64,000 nucleotides of DNA, taken from positions 1,178,001 through 1,242,000 of the forward strand of contig NZ_JOOA01000002.1 of assembly GCF_000712055.1 (NCBI RefSeq). The letters run 5' to 3'. The DNA comes from Ruminococcus sp. HUN007. Its GTDB lineage: Bacteria > Bacillota > Clostridia > Oscillospirales > Ruminococcaceae. This document shows, one piece after another, positions 18,993 to 27,045 of this stretch; the first letter of the stretch is position 1; each line of letters starts with the position of its first letter. The translations under genes and the position numbers were made by a program. Under the pieces are notes generated by a model. The model ran no database searches and had not been told where the DNA came from. It worked only from the letters and a program-made list of their open reading frames with translations.

Positions 18993-19066
18993 ATGACTGA
19001 AGAGTATGTTCAAAACAGAATTACACAATTTCGACTTCAGAAAGGTGAATCAGAATATCAAATGAG
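18993..19066 (+). pseudogene. 5' fragment of an XRE-family HTH regulator gene
   Basis: ATG at 18993 after AGAGGTG. The 24 codons MTEEYVQNRITQFRLQKGES... are the standard start of small Clostridial XRE regulators. At ATGAGC (19063) the reading frame runs into the paired-hairpin repeat and the HTH is lost. The matching 3' end of the gene lies at 19791-19901, beyond the inserted toxin-antitoxin cassette. Confidence 0.65.
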
Positions 19067-19125
19067 CGCCTTCGGCGCACTATTAATAATTATGGCACCT
19101 CGAACGAGGTGCCATAACCTTTTTT
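19063..19125. repeat. Paired-hairpin repeat (copy A), also terminator of the RelE/Phd unit
   Basis: GCGCC-TTC-GGCGC, then about 15 nt (ACTATTAATAATTAT), then ATGGCACCTCG-AA-CGAGGTGCCAT followed by AACCTTTTTT. Nearly identical to 20448-20516 and similar in layout to 16535-16601, 19926-19975 and 54552-54610. Confidence 0.75.
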
Positions 19126-19126
19126 A

Positions 19127-19441
19127 TCAAAGCATTTTCGTTAAATCACGTCGATTATAGATAAACCGTCTTACTTCCATTATATCATCGATTACAACAT
19201 AAAAAACTGAATAGTTTCGGATATTGATTCTATAGTAATCCAGTTCTCTGTTTCTGGATGAAGGATAGGCTTTAAATGCAAGCGGACATTCAAGGCGCTC
19301 AAGAATCACAGCTTCAACATCATTTATCAGTTTTTCAGCTGCTGCAGGATTCTGAAGATTATTTGAAATGTAACGCACACACTCCATCAAATCTTCCTGA
19401 AAGCCCGGCAGGTAACGTAAAGTGTATCTTCTATTTTCCAA
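19127..19441 (-). CDS. RelE/ParE-family toxin
   Basis: About 104 aa starting at a TTG (19441) that lies 10 nt after GGAGG and overlaps the antitoxin stop by 11 nt; the product begins ENRRYTLRYLPGFQEDL. The pattern Y...F..DL....YI...L.NP.AA..l...i and the C-terminal YRINIRNYSVFYVV...RRFIYNRRD match RelE/ParE toxins, which cleave ribosomal mRNA or poison gyrase. A longer reading from 19474 would sit inside the antitoxin gene and is less likely. The cognate antitoxin gene is directly upstream. Confidence 0.85.
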   Translation of the reverse strand: MENRRYTLRYLPGFQEDLMECVRYISNNLQNPAAAEKLINDVEAVILERLECPLAFKAYPSSRNRELDYYRINIRNYSVFYVVIDDIMEVRRFIYNRRDLTKML

Positions 19442-19688
19442 TTGCTTTACGTACCTCCGAAAAGACTTCATCATGAGTTAATCTTCTTTCAGTAGTCCTT
19501 GCTTCATAATCAGATTCATCAAGTTTTGATTCAATATTATCAATTAAGTCAGAGTAAGTTTCAATGCTCATGACAACCATGGTTCCATATCCGTTTTTAG
19601 TCAGATACACAGGTTTTCCCTCGTTCACAACGGCTTCAATTTCTGTATATTTATTACGTAAATCAGATACCGGACGAATATCGATCAT
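19431..19688 (-). CDS. Phd/YefM-family antitoxin
   Basis: 85 aa. The N-terminal DNA-binding part (IRPVSDLRNKYTEIEAVVNEGKPVYLTKNGYGTMVVMS) is a typical Phd/YefM fold, followed by an extended acidic C-terminus that would wrap the toxin. It overlaps the RelE-like toxin gene by 11 nt. A second, truncated copy of its 3' half lies at 20509-20643. Confidence 0.88.
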   Translation of the reverse strand: MIDIRPVSDLRNKYTEIEAVVNEGKPVYLTKNGYGTMVVMSIETYSDLIDNIESKLDESDYEARTTERRLTHDEVFSEVRKAIGK

Positions 19689-19790
19689 AAATAATCACCT
19701 CTAAATTTTATCAGTTTAAGGCTTATCCTTTTATCATAATTTTATCATAATTTTATCGTCACGTCAATAAAAATATTAGCATGGTCACTA

Positions 19791-19901
19791 TTGGAAGATG
19801 AAGCAGCTCTACTTTCAAAATTTCGCAATCTTACAGAACGAAACAAGGGTAAAACTGAACTGTTTATTGGCCAGCTTACAGAAACTCAAAATAACAAATA
19901 G
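19791..19901 (+). pseudogene. 3' fragment of an XRE-family regulator gene
   Basis: Open frame of 36 codons ending at TAG 19899-19901, with the C-terminal hallmark LSKFRNLTERNKGKTELFI of small Clostridial XRE regulators. It has no start or HTH of its own. Together with 18993-19066 it frames the toxin-antitoxin cassette as an insertion in, or replacement of, the middle of one XRE gene. Confidence 0.6.
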
Positions 19902-19925
19902 CAACCAAAAGTCAACTTGTTACAA

Positions 19926-19975
19926 CGGGCACCAAGCGGTGCTCGTTTTCAATAGTATGCCGGAGGCATACCATT
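19926..19975. repeat. Paired-hairpin repeat (copy B)
   Basis: GCACC-AAGC-GGTGC, a T-rich spacer CTCGTTTTCAATAGT, then ATGCC-GGA-GGCAT followed by ACCATTTTG. Same two-hairpin plan and ACC-T tail as copy A, with different stem sequence. Confidence 0.5.
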
Positions 19976-20007
19976 TTGTATTGTGACGTATTATGGTAGA
20001 AAAGCAC

Positions 20008-20036
20008 TTGATTTATATGGTAAAATCGGTTATAAT
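20008..20036 (+). promoter_or_regulatory. Promoter of the GNAT-type toxin-antitoxin pair
   Basis: TTGATT, 17-nt spacer, TATAAT, 46 nt ahead of the ATG at 20083, with AAAGGAGG between. Confidence 0.65.
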
Positions 20037-20082
20037 ATAACAAAGAATAATCGTTACTATTTTAGCAAAGGAGGAAAAACAT

Positions 20083-20283
20083 ATGGCTACTTCAAGCATC
20101 ACAGAAACTCTCAGAGTTAATAATCCTAAATTACTTGAAGCATACGCTGAAGCGCTTGAAAAATCGGAATCTGAACCCGTTATTTTTGCTTCATCACCAA
20201 TACACAAAGAAGATTCAGATCCGGATGCTATTCGTGATATTTTACTTCGAAATATTGAAAACTGGGGTAAAATAAACAAATGA
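20083..20283 (+). CDS. Small antitoxin-like protein paired with truncated GNAT gene
   Basis: 66 aa, MATSSITETLRVNNPKLLEA..., acidic C-terminus ending IENWGKINK. Its stop overlaps the next ATG by 4 nt (ATGA at 20280-20283), as in toxin-antitoxin operons. The next frame resembles the start of a GNAT acetyltransferase. With that partner cut short, this would be an orphan antitoxin. I cannot name the family with certainty. Confidence 0.6.
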   Translation: MATSSITETLRVNNPKLLEAYAEALEKSESEPVIFASSPIHKEDSDPDAIRDILLRNIENWGKINK

Positions 20284-20450
20284 TAATATACAACATAAAA
20301 GAAATGATAGCAACTGGAAACGAGGAAATAGTCAGAAAAGTTATATCTTCATTTTCCTGTGCAAAAACAAACGAAGATGGAACAGCCGAAATTCTAAATT
20401 CTGACATAGAAAGCTTTCTTTATACCAATGCAATACAGTTTGCAAAAATG
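20280..20450 (+). pseudogene. Truncated GNAT-type acetyltransferase (toxin-like), 5' part
   Basis: The first 56 codons (MIIYNIKEMIATGNEEIVRK ... DIESFLYTNAIQFAKM) look like the N-terminus of a GNAT-fold protein. At ATGAGC the frame enters the paired-hairpin repeat and then the antisense of a duplicated antitoxin gene, so the acetyl-CoA binding core is missing. The break is at the same ATGAGC sequence as in the XRE fragment at 19063. Confidence 0.55.
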
Positions 20451-20516
20451 AGCGCCTGCGGCGCACTATTAATAATTATGGCACCTCGAACGAGGTGCCA
20501 TTACCTTTTTATTTTT
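20448..20516. repeat. Paired-hairpin repeat (copy C), near-identical to copy A
   Basis: ATGAGCGCC-TGC-GGCGC, ACTATTAATAATT spacer, ATGGCACCTCG/CGAGGTGCCAT and ACCTTTTTAT. It differs from 19063-19125 by only a few bases, so the duplication is fairly recent. Confidence 0.75.
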
Positions 20517-20643
20517 CTATTGCTTTACGTACCTCCGAAAAAACTTCATTATGAGTTAATCTTCTTTCAGTAGTCCTTGCTTCATAATCAGATTCATCAA
20601 GTTTTGATTCAATATTATCAATTAAGTCAGAGTAAGTTTCCAT
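20509..20643 (-). pseudogene. Duplicated 3' half of the Phd/YefM antitoxin gene
   Basis: 44 codons from an ATG at 20643 (METYSDLIDNIESKLDESDY...) to TAA. It matches the C-terminal half of the 19431-19688 antitoxin except for a few changes (HDEV to HNEV, IGK to IEK). The DNA-binding half and the whole RelE toxin gene are missing. It ends 11 bp before the cysK stop codon. If expressed it would keep only the toxin-neutralising half. Confidence 0.65.
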
Positions 20644-20654
20644 AACAAATCATC

Positions 20655-21566
20655 TCACTCGTAAAGTCCGGTGCTGAAATATCTGTCGCCGCGGTCGGGG
20701 AAGACTGTTACTATGTTTCCCTTTGCTCCGCTTTTTATGAGTTTCAGAACTGCTGCCATGGCGGCCCCGGATGATGAGCCGGCGAAGATGCCTTCTGTGC
20801 GGGCGAGGCGTCTTGATGTTTCGAATGCTTCGTTATCGGTTACCTTTATTACGTCGTCCACAAGGGACATGTCCATTGTGTCTGCAATAAAGTCGTTTCC
20901 TATGCCTTCAATATTGTAGTCGGCGTGCTCTCCGCCGCCCATTGTGGAACCTACCGGATCGGCAAGTATACCTTTTGCGGAAGGAACGTGTTCCTTAATA
21001 TACCGCAGTATGCCGGAATATGTTCCGCCGCTGCCTGCGCCGGCAACTACATAATCTATCTTACCGTCAAGGGACTCAAAGATCTCACGGCCTGTTGTTT
21101 CGTAGTGGGCAAGAGGATTGCTCTGGTTTTTGAACTGTTCGAGTGAAATAGATCCCGGTATCTGTGCCTTGATCTCCTCCGCTTTTGCTACTGCGCCAAG
21201 CATTCCGAGTTCACGCGGAGTGTTTACAACTTCCGCACCGAGAGCACGGAGAAGAGCCTGTTTTTCTGCTGAAAACTTCGTAGGCACTACAAAAATAATG
21301 CGGTAACCGCGGTTAAGTGCGGAAAATGCAATTCCGAGTCCGGTGTTGCCGGCAGTGGCTTCAACTATCGTGCCGCCTTTTTTCAGAACTCCCCTGCGTT
21401 CAGCATCGTTTATCATGTAAAGTCCGGTACGGTCCTTGACACTTCCGGACGGGTTCCAGAGTTCAAGCTTCGCAAACACATTTACACCGTTTTCGTTTAC
21501 TATATTACCAAGTCTTACAAGAGGAGTGTTACCTATCAGCGCCTGCATGGAATCATAGTAATTCAT
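20655..21566 (-). CDS. cysK: Cysteine synthase (O-acetylserine sulfhydrylase)
   Basis: 303 aa, fold-type II PLP enzyme. The Schiff-base lysine is in NPSGSVKDRTG (K44), the substrate loop is EATAGNTG, and the cofactor phosphate loop is GAGSGGTYSG. It makes cysteine from O-acetylserine and sulfide; the serine acetyltransferase gene is at the other end of the window. It lies 3 nt after the metB-like gene with a GGAGG site, so it is third in the leader-controlled methyltransferase-metB-cysK operon. Confidence 0.93.
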   Translation of the reverse strand: MNYYDSMQALIGNTPLVRLGNIVNENGVNVFAKLELWNPSGSVKDRTGLYMINDAERRGVLKKGGTIVEATAGNTGLGIAFSALNRGYRIIFVVPTKFSAEKQALLRALGAEVVNTPRELGMLGAVAKAEEIKAQIPGSISLEQFKNQSNPLAHYETTGREIFESLDGKIDYVVAGAGSGGTYSGILRYIKEHVPSAKGILADPVGSTMGGGEHADYNIEGIGNDFIADTMDMSLVDDVIKVTDNEAFETSRRLARTEGIFAGSSSGAAMAAVLKLIKSGAKGNIVTVFPDRGDRYFSTGLYE

Positions 21567-21569
21567 GAC

Positions 21570-22730
21570 TCATACCTCCGCCTTTTCGATTGCCTGTGCA
21601 AGATCTGCAAGAATGTCATCTATCTTTTCAATACCGGTTGAAAGGCGGATGAGACCGTCGGTTATACCGACCTTCTTGCGTATATCTGCAGGGATGGATG
21701 CGTGTGTCATAGTTGACGGATGGCATACCAGTGACTCAACACCGCCGAGGCTTTCAGCCAGTGAGATGAGTTCAAGACTTTCGAAGAATTTGTTTATGTC
21801 ATAGTTTTCGTGAAGTTCGAATGAGATCATTACACCGCCGTTCTTTGCCTGTCTGCGGTTGATGTCATAGCCCTGCGCGTTTTCAAGACCCGGATAGTAA
21901 ACTTTCTTTACCGCCTTGTGTTCGAGAAGGAACTTTGCTGCCTTTTCAGCATTTTCAACGTGTCTGTCCATACGTACTGCAAGAGTTTTGATTCCGCGGA
22001 TAAGAAGGAATGAGTCAAAAGGTCCGAGCACACCGCCTGTTGAGTTCTGGATAAAGGCGATCTTTTCAGCCAGCTCCTTTGAGTTTACCACTGCAAGTCC
22101 AGAAACAACGTCACTGTGTCCGCCGAGGTACTTTGTTGCACTGTGAACAACGATATCTGCTCCGAGTTCAAGCGGCTTCTGAAGGTATGGTGTCATGAAT
22201 GTATTGTCCACGATAACGAGAAGATCATGCTTATGTGATACTTCTGCAACTGCCTTTATATCAGTGACTGTCATAAGCGGATTTGCCGGGCTTTCAATGA
22301 TGACAGCCTTTGTGTTTTCGCTGATCTGGCTTTCATAAACTGAAAGATCTGTTGTGTCGGCAATGGTATAGCTTATGTCGAAATGATCGAACACTTTGCT
22401 TAAAAGACGGAATGTACCGCCGTATACATTACTTGAAATAAGTACGTTGTCACCGCTGTGAAGAAGGCTTAAAACTGCTGTAAGAGCAGCCATTCCTGAA
22501 GCGAACGCGAATCCCGCATAACCGCCTTCAAGATCTGCGATAAGTTTTTCAAGTGCCTCACGTGTCGGATTTCCTGTACGTGAATATTCGTAGCCTCTCA
22601 TTTTTCCGAGACCGTCCTGCTTGTATGTTGATGTCTGATAGATCGGTATGTTTACCGCACCTGTTGTTTCGTCGATTGAAATTCCGCCGTGGATAACTGC
22701 TGTTTCTGCGTTTGTATATTTACTGCTCAT
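21570..22730 (-). CDS. Cystathionine gamma-synthase/lyase family enzyme
   Basis: 386 aa Cys/Met metabolism PLP enzyme. N-terminal ETAVIHGGISIDETTGAVNIPIYQTSTY, RTGNPTR, the FASGMAA loop and the PLP lysine in SATKYLGGHSDVVSG (near residue 198) are all present. Metabolism runs cystathionine synthesis or cleavage between cysteine and homocysteine. With cysK beside it, a lyase role in a reverse transsulfuration pathway (methionine to cysteine) is plausible. Sequence alone does not separate MetB from MccB. Confidence 0.9.
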   Translation of the reverse strand: MSSKYTNAETAVIHGGISIDETTGAVNIPIYQTSTYKQDGLGKMRGYEYSRTGNPTREALEKLIADLEGGYAGFAFASGMAALTAVLSLLHSGDNVLISSNVYGGTFRLLSKVFDHFDISYTIADTTDLSVYESQISENTKAVIIESPANPLMTVTDIKAVAEVSHKHDLLVIVDNTFMTPYLQKPLELGADIVVHSATKYLGGHSDVVSGLAVVNSKELAEKIAFIQNSTGGVLGPFDSFLLIRGIKTLAVRMDRHVENAEKAAKFLLEHKAVKKVYYPGLENAQGYDINRRQAKNGGVMISFELHENYDINKFFESLELISLAESLGGVESLVCHPSTMTHASIPADIRKKVGITDGLIRLSTGIEKIDDILADLAQAIEKAEV

Positions 22731-22782
22731 TGTAATTTCTCCTTAAATTAAATAATTTTCTTATCGGAACTCCGGCACTGAT

Positions 22783-23679
22783 TTACTCATAATCGTATCC
22801 GGCTGTGTATCTTGCTGAAATAAGGCTTACGTTTTCAAAAGCCTTTAACCCGTCTTCACGTCCGTCGAAATATTCGCTCTGGACCTTTTCAGGCGGCATG
22901 TATCTGTCTATCTGGAAACCCAGCGAATAGAGTGCACGGGACACTTCATTGTAGTCAAAACCTCCGCGCATTACCTCGCCGAGATCCCTTGTTATTTTTT
23001 CAAGCTTTGCCACCCTGTCAGGAAATGTTCCCGTCTTCACAGGATAGTCAAAGGCGAGTTCACTGCCTAAAGCTGAAAGCTCAGCCATCTGTTTCAGTGT
23101 ATCAGTGAAAACATCCAACGTAAGATAATATGATACCCCCAGTATGCTGAAAAAAGTTTTTCTGGAAGGATCAAAACCGGAATCCAAAAGCCTGTCGCTC
23201 ATCTTTTCCTTTTCGAAATCCACCGGAACGTAGTGAACGTTCTTTCTTAATATCCATCCGAGTTTCTTTATCTTCTCAAGTTTGTAACGCTGCGTGTCCG
23301 GATGATCGATTTCGAAGACCTCAATGTTGTCATTGTCGTTTCTGAAACCGAATGTATCAAGGCCGGAACCGCATATGACGTACTGGATCTTTCCGTTTTC
23401 CTCTGCAAACTCTGCAAGTCTTTTCTCCGTAAAATGTATTCTTGTAAGCGGTATCGGTGAAAAGTATTCATCAATGAATCCGCTTTTTTCTTCCCCCGTC
23501 GTCCCTTCAGGAAGACCTGCTATTTTATTTATCAGCTCTCCTGTTTTGTCATATTCATCTTTACCGAGCATGTCGTAGGCGAGATAATCATCGTAGATCT
23601 TCTCACGTGATCTGTTCGAATGCCATGCTCTGACAAAAGCGCATATCTTAGCCGTTACGCTTTCTCTTTTATCGACCAT
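22783..23679 (-). CDS. Class I SAM-dependent methyltransferase (LCM/Omt family)
   Basis: 298 aa. The motif I region YVICGSGLDTFGFRN and the following FEIDHPDTQRYK are diagnostic of leucine-carboxyl-methyltransferase-type O-methyltransferases (PF04072), common in Firmicutes as stand-alone enzymes of unknown substrate. First structural gene after the cysteine-rich leader, GGAGG site before the ATG. Its place ahead of metB and cysK suggests that it produces SAH or a methylated thiol feeding sulfur recycling; that is inference. Confidence 0.85.
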   Translation of the reverse strand: MVDKRESVTAKICAFVRAWHSNRSREKIYDDYLAYDMLGKDEYDKTGELINKIAGLPEGTTGEEKSGFIDEYFSPIPLTRIHFTEKRLAEFAEENGKIQYVICGSGLDTFGFRNDNDNIEVFEIDHPDTQRYKLEKIKKLGWILRKNVHYVPVDFEKEKMSDRLLDSGFDPSRKTFFSILGVSYYLTLDVFTDTLKQMAELSALGSELAFDYPVKTGTFPDRVAKLEKITRDLGEVMRGGFDYNEVSRALYSLGFQIDRYMPPEKVQSEYFDGREDGLKAFENVSLISARYTAGYDYE

Positions 23680-23710
23680 AAATACCTCCGGTTAATCTTT
23701 CTGAAGCCAT

Positions 23711-23745
23711 AAAAATAGCGTGAAATGCATATCACATTCCACGCT
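23711..23745 (-). terminator. Attenuator between Cys leader and methyltransferase gene
   Basis: Minus strand: AGCGTG-G-AATG, 7-nt loop, CATT-T-CACGCT, then ATTTTT. A full intrinsic terminator between the leader stop (23767) and the methyltransferase start (23679), inside the transcript. A GGTC/GACC hairpin at 23751-23762 just before it could be part of an alternative fold. This fits transcription attenuation tied to leader translation. Confidence 0.75.
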
Positions 23746-23766
23746 TGTAAGGTCATTCGACCATAT

Positions 23767-23874
23767 TTATTCTGTCGGCAACACGAAAGTGCAGCATCGC
23801 TTCATAAGAACACGGGGAATATGATGATCTGATTTATTCATGATACAACAACATATTCTTCTACAGCTTTTCAT
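23767..23874 (-). CDS. Cysteine-rich leader peptide, 35 aa
   Basis: ATG at 23874 after AAGGAG (TGCTAAAC spacing), stop at 23767. The peptide begins MKSCRRICCCIMNKSDHH and has a further CC near the end: six cysteines, three in a row. A stretch of cysteine codons followed by an intrinsic terminator and then sulfur genes is the mark of cysteine-responsive attenuation; similar poly-cysteine leader ORFs are known ahead of sulfur operons in other bacteria. A second leader of the same style precedes metK. Confidence 0.7.
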   Translation of the reverse strand: MKSCRRICCCIMNKSDHHIPRVLMKRCCTFVLPTE

Positions 23875-23900
23875 GTTTAGCACTCCTTGTTTTAATTTTT

Positions 23901-23996
23901 TATTTCCGCACCTCAGATCCGGCAAGCCGGACCTGAGGAAGAGGAATCTGCGGAGCTTCGCCCCGGTCCCCGCGCTGATTTTTAGTAAATCAGCTC
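23901..23996. repeat. Intergenic hairpin repeat, copy 3 (in leader transcript)
   Basis: CCTCAGATCCGG/CCGGACCTGAGG hairpin (23911-23938), the GGAGCTTCGCCCCGGTCCCCGC core, then CTGATTT/AAATCAG. It lies between the promoter at 24028-24056 and the leader ORF, so it would be transcribed as part of the 5' UTR. Confidence 0.6.
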
Positions 23997-24027
23997 TTTC
24001 TTATTAATCCTATCAGATTACTATGTT

Positions 24028-24056
24028 ATTATAACATTACTTATATGATTTGTCAA
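24028..24056 (-). promoter_or_regulatory. Consensus sigma-A promoter of the leader-methyltransferase-metB-cysK operon
   Basis: Minus strand TTGACA, 17-nt spacer, TATAAT: perfect in both boxes, without the TTGGAC/CTATAG pattern of the other sulfur genes. Control would then rest mainly on the downstream attenuator. Confidence 0.8.
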
Positions 24057-24078
24057 TAGGTTTTTTCTATATTTTCAA

Positions 24079-24999
24079 TTATCTCTTCCAGCGGAGAAGA
24101 TAATTCTGAAGTTTGTTGAACAGGAATGTTACTGCGATAACAACAAAACCTATAACAAGCAGTCCGGTAATGGTCCTTGTGTAGTCACCGAAGTCGGAAT
24201 AGTATTTAACGTAATAGCCCATTCCGTCACGGGCGCCGATCATTTCCGCTGATGTAAGAAGGATGAATGAAACGCTGAGTCCCTGGTTGCATCCTAAGAA
24301 GATCTGTGAAAGAGCCGCCGGGAGAATAACACGGAAAAGTGTTTCGGCCTTTCCTACGTTAAGAACCTTCGCTGAATCGATTATCCTCTTGTCAACACCA
24401 AGCACACCGCTCATTGTTCCTGCAAACACAGGCCAGAACGTTGCAAGGAAAATTACAAAAACTGATACTGACCTGAAAGTCGGCAGGAGTGCAATACCGT
24501 AAGGTATGTACACTATAGGAGGTATAGAACTGAAGAACTTTGTAATGTATGTGGCTGCTCCGCCTACACGGGCACTCCATCCGATAAACAGTCCCAGAGG
24601 TACTGCGACCACAACTGCGATCAGAAATCCCTGTATAGTCGTTCCGAGTGAACTGAGAACATTTATGCCTATCTTGCTTCTGTCTTCCACGAACTGATGG
24701 ATAACAGTTCCCGGAGCAGGAAAAAGAAGGTCATTAAGAATATTGAACTTCGCTGTGGCAAGTGACCAGACCGACAGAACGGCATAAACAAATCCCACAA
24801 TGTCAAGGAGAAGTGCAAGTGACTTTTCCTTTTTTATTAAAGCAGATGCTGCAAGTGTAATAACTTCTATACCGACAGCGGCTGCAATAAGTGATCCAGT
24901 GTGTACTTCCTTTACTGATTTGTCAGGAAGAAGCTGTATAAGAAGAAGCACTGCAAAAAGCAGATGTGTGACGCGGAGATATCTTTTTGCGAAATTCAC
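24079..24999 (-). CDS. ABC transporter permease (SsuC/TauC/NrtB type)
   Basis: 306 aa, about eight hydrophobic segments. The BPD_transp_1 EAA-type loop is AKVLNVGKAETLFRVILPAALSQIFLGCNQG, followed by the typical LTSAEMIGARDGMGYYV. It forms the membrane channel of an importer with the ATPase (4-nt ATGA overlap) and the lipoprotein binding protein upstream. The superfamily imports sulfonates, taurine, nitrate or pyrimidine precursors; the genomic setting points to an organosulfur compound. Confidence 0.9.
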   Translation of the reverse strand: MNFAKRYLRVTHLLFAVLLLIQLLPDKSVKEVHTGSLIAAAVGIEVITLAASALIKKEKSLALLLDIVGFVYAVLSVWSLATAKFNILNDLLFPAPGTVIHQFVEDRSKIGINVLSSLGTTIQGFLIAVVVAVPLGLFIGWSARVGGAATYITKFFSSIPPIVYIPYGIALLPTFRSVSVFVIFLATFWPVFAGTMSGVLGVDKRIIDSAKVLNVGKAETLFRVILPAALSQIFLGCNQGLSVSFILLTSAEMIGARDGMGYYVKYYSDFGDYTRTITGLLVIGFVVIAVTFLFNKLQNYLLRWKR

Positions 25000-25814
25000 A
25001 GTACCACTTCCTCTCCGCCGATACGCTCAGCAATATCGTTATAGAGAAGCGCCAGAAGTCTGCTTCTGAACTTTCCATATTCATCTGTCTTAACAAGTTC
25101 CTCACGGCGGCGTGGACGTTCAAACGGAACATTTACGATCTCGTTTACCGTACCCGGATGAGCTGTCAGTACTACTATTTTGTCTGAAAGAAGTATAGCT
25201 TCATCAATGTCATGAGTTACAAAAACAACTGTCTTTCTTTTTTCAGTACCGTCGCCTTCCCAGAGCTCAAGAAGAAGCTCCTGAAGGATAACACGGTTCT
25301 TTGCATCGATAGCACTGAACGGTTCATCCATGAGAAGGATCTGTGTATCCATTGCAAGCGCTCTGGCAATAGCTGCACGCTGCTGCATACCGCCGGAAAG
25401 CTGTGAAGGATATTTTCTTCCGAATTCGCCGAGGCCTACCTTGCTTAAGAACTCGTCAGCAATTTTGCTGCGTTCGCTTCTTTTGATGTCGTGACGGGCC
25501 TGCTTGATACCGAATTCAATATTCTTCTTGGTAGTCATCCACGGGAACAGCGAGTAGTGCTGGAACACTACCCCGCGTTCGCTTCCTGTTCCGTGAAGTT
25601 CTTCGCCGTCTATTTTTACTGAACCGCCTGCAGGAGCATAAAGTCCTTCAAGCACGCTTAAAAGTGTGGATTTACCGCATCCGCTGGCACCAATAACGCT
25701 TACGAATTCACCGTCTGCCACGTTGAATGAAACGTTTGTAAGTGCGTTGAAACTGCGTTTGTTTTCTGTATAATTAACTGTAAGGTCTTTTATCTCAATC
25801 TTATTCGTAGTCAT
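24996..25814 (-). CDS. ABC transporter ATPase (SsuB/TauB type)
   Basis: 272 aa from ATG 25814 (MTTNKIEIKDL), chosen for GGAGGAGC upstream and a 14-nt overlap with the binding-protein gene. Walker A GASGCGKST, Q-loop QHYSLFPWM, signature LSGGMQQRAAIARAL, Walker B ILLMDEPFSAID and switch FVTHDIDEA are intact. Middle gene of the binding protein-ATPase-permease operon. Confidence 0.93.
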   Translation of the reverse strand: MTTNKIEIKDLTVNYTENKRSFNALTNVSFNVADGEFVSVIGASGCGKSTLLSVLEGLYAPAGGSVKIDGEELHGTGSERGVVFQHYSLFPWMTTKKNIEFGIKQARHDIKRSERSKIADEFLSKVGLGEFGRKYPSQLSGGMQQRAAIARALAMDTQILLMDEPFSAIDAKNRVILQELLLELWEGDGTEKRKTVVFVTHDIDEAILLSDKIVVLTAHPGTVNEIVNVPFERPRRREELVKTDEYGKFRSRLLALLYNDIAERIGGEEVVL

Positions 25815-26991
25815 TGAAATGCTCCTCCAACGATTTGTAAATTTCATCGGAGTCTTCGGCTAAAATACTGTCAAGTGCCTTCTTGTAGATAGCAGTGTTG
25901 TATAATGGTTCGATATCGTAATCTTCTGTATATCCGAGTTCAACAATAGTATCCTTAAGTGTAAGTGTTCCCTTCTTGTCAGGGTCAGGACTTGAAACGC
26001 TGTATCCGCCGTAGACTTCTGTTTCTATGAAATCCTTGTCAATGTCGATGTATTTCTGAACATCAGCGATCGTCTTATCCTTGTCTGTCTGTGTGAAATG
26101 GTATGCCTTGATGAAAGCACGTTCAACAGCAGTGTAGGTGTTAGGATTATCATTAAGTGCTGAAGTCTTGGCAACCTGACGGCAGCATGGCTGGTTTTCA
26201 AGTGCCTTTTCATGTGCGCAGTAGTAAACTACTTTGTAGCCCTGTGACTTTGCGAGTGACGCATAAGGTGAGTAAACTGAAGCTGCGTCGATGTTATTGT
26301 TGAGGAGTGCAGCATAGGCATCCTTCTGGCTGTCGAAGTAAACAATGTTTACCTTATCTTCGCCTTCACCGATCTCAATGCCTGCATCCTTAAGAAGGAT
26401 CTGTAACTCGGCATCCTGAACGCTGTTCTTAACTGAAGCTACGTTTCTGCCTTTGAGGATCTGAACACCGAGTTCATCCTTGTCAGCGAATTCTGACTTG
26501 ATAACGTAACCGTGACCGTTTGACATTGCACCGCCGAAGATTGTAACATCGTGGCCCTGGCTCTGGAATGTGAGAGACGGAACTGAACCGATGAAAGCAA
26601 TGTCGAGCTTGTCTGATTCAAGACCGTTCACAAGTTCAGACGCACTGGAGAACTGTGTAAGTGTTACGTTAAGACCTTCGTCCTTGAAATAACCTTCCTC
26701 AGAAGCAACGAATGCAAGAAGATGAGCTGTTGAGTTGAGGTATCCGATATTTATGTTTGTCTTTTCAGGAACTGCTGCAGCTGGTGCTTCAGCGTTGTCA
26801 TCTGCCACACTTTCCTCGCTGTTTTCAGCTGTCTTGTCGTCTGCACTTTCAGTTGCAGCCGGTGACTGCTGACCTGAAGCAGGCTGTGCGTCGTTCTGGC
26901 TGTTATTTAAAGCTCCGCAGCCTGTGAATGTAAACATTGAAGCTGCTGCAAGGAATGCGATTGCTTTTACTTTACTGTCTGAAAATTTCAT
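25801..26991 (-). CDS. Substrate-binding lipoprotein 1 (SsuA/NMT1-like)
   Basis: 396 aa from ATG 26991, preceded by AAAGGTGAT. Signal peptide with lipobox FTGC, then an Ala/Asp/Glu-rich linker, then a periplasmic-binding type II domain (INIGYLNSTAHLLAFVASEEGYFKDEGL). It shares with the other two binding proteins of the window a vicinal cysteine pair in ENQPCCRQVAKTSAL. Captures the substrate for the adjacent importer; probably an organosulfur compound by context. Transcribed from a TTGGAC-type promoter. Confidence 0.9.
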   Translation of the reverse strand: MKFSDSKVKAIAFLAAASMFTFTGCGALNNSQNDAQPASGQQSPAATESADDKTAENSEESVADDNAEAPAAAVPEKTNINIGYLNSTAHLLAFVASEEGYFKDEGLNVTLTQFSSASELVNGLESDKLDIAFIGSVPSLTFQSQGHDVTIFGGAMSNGHGYVIKSEFADKDELGVQILKGRNVASVKNSVQDAELQILLKDAGIEIGEGEDKVNIVYFDSQKDAYAALLNNNIDAASVYSPYASLAKSQGYKVVYYCAHEKALENQPCCRQVAKTSALNDNPNTYTAVERAFIKAYHFTQTDKDKTIADVQKYIDIDKDFIETEVYGGYSVSSPDPDKKGTLTLKDTIVELGYTEDYDIEPLYNTAIYKKALDSILAEDSDEIYKSLEEHFNDYE

Positions 26992-27045
26992 ATAGATCAC
27001 CTTTCATTTAACTGATTAATGTTTGTTATTTCTTATTGCATACTT

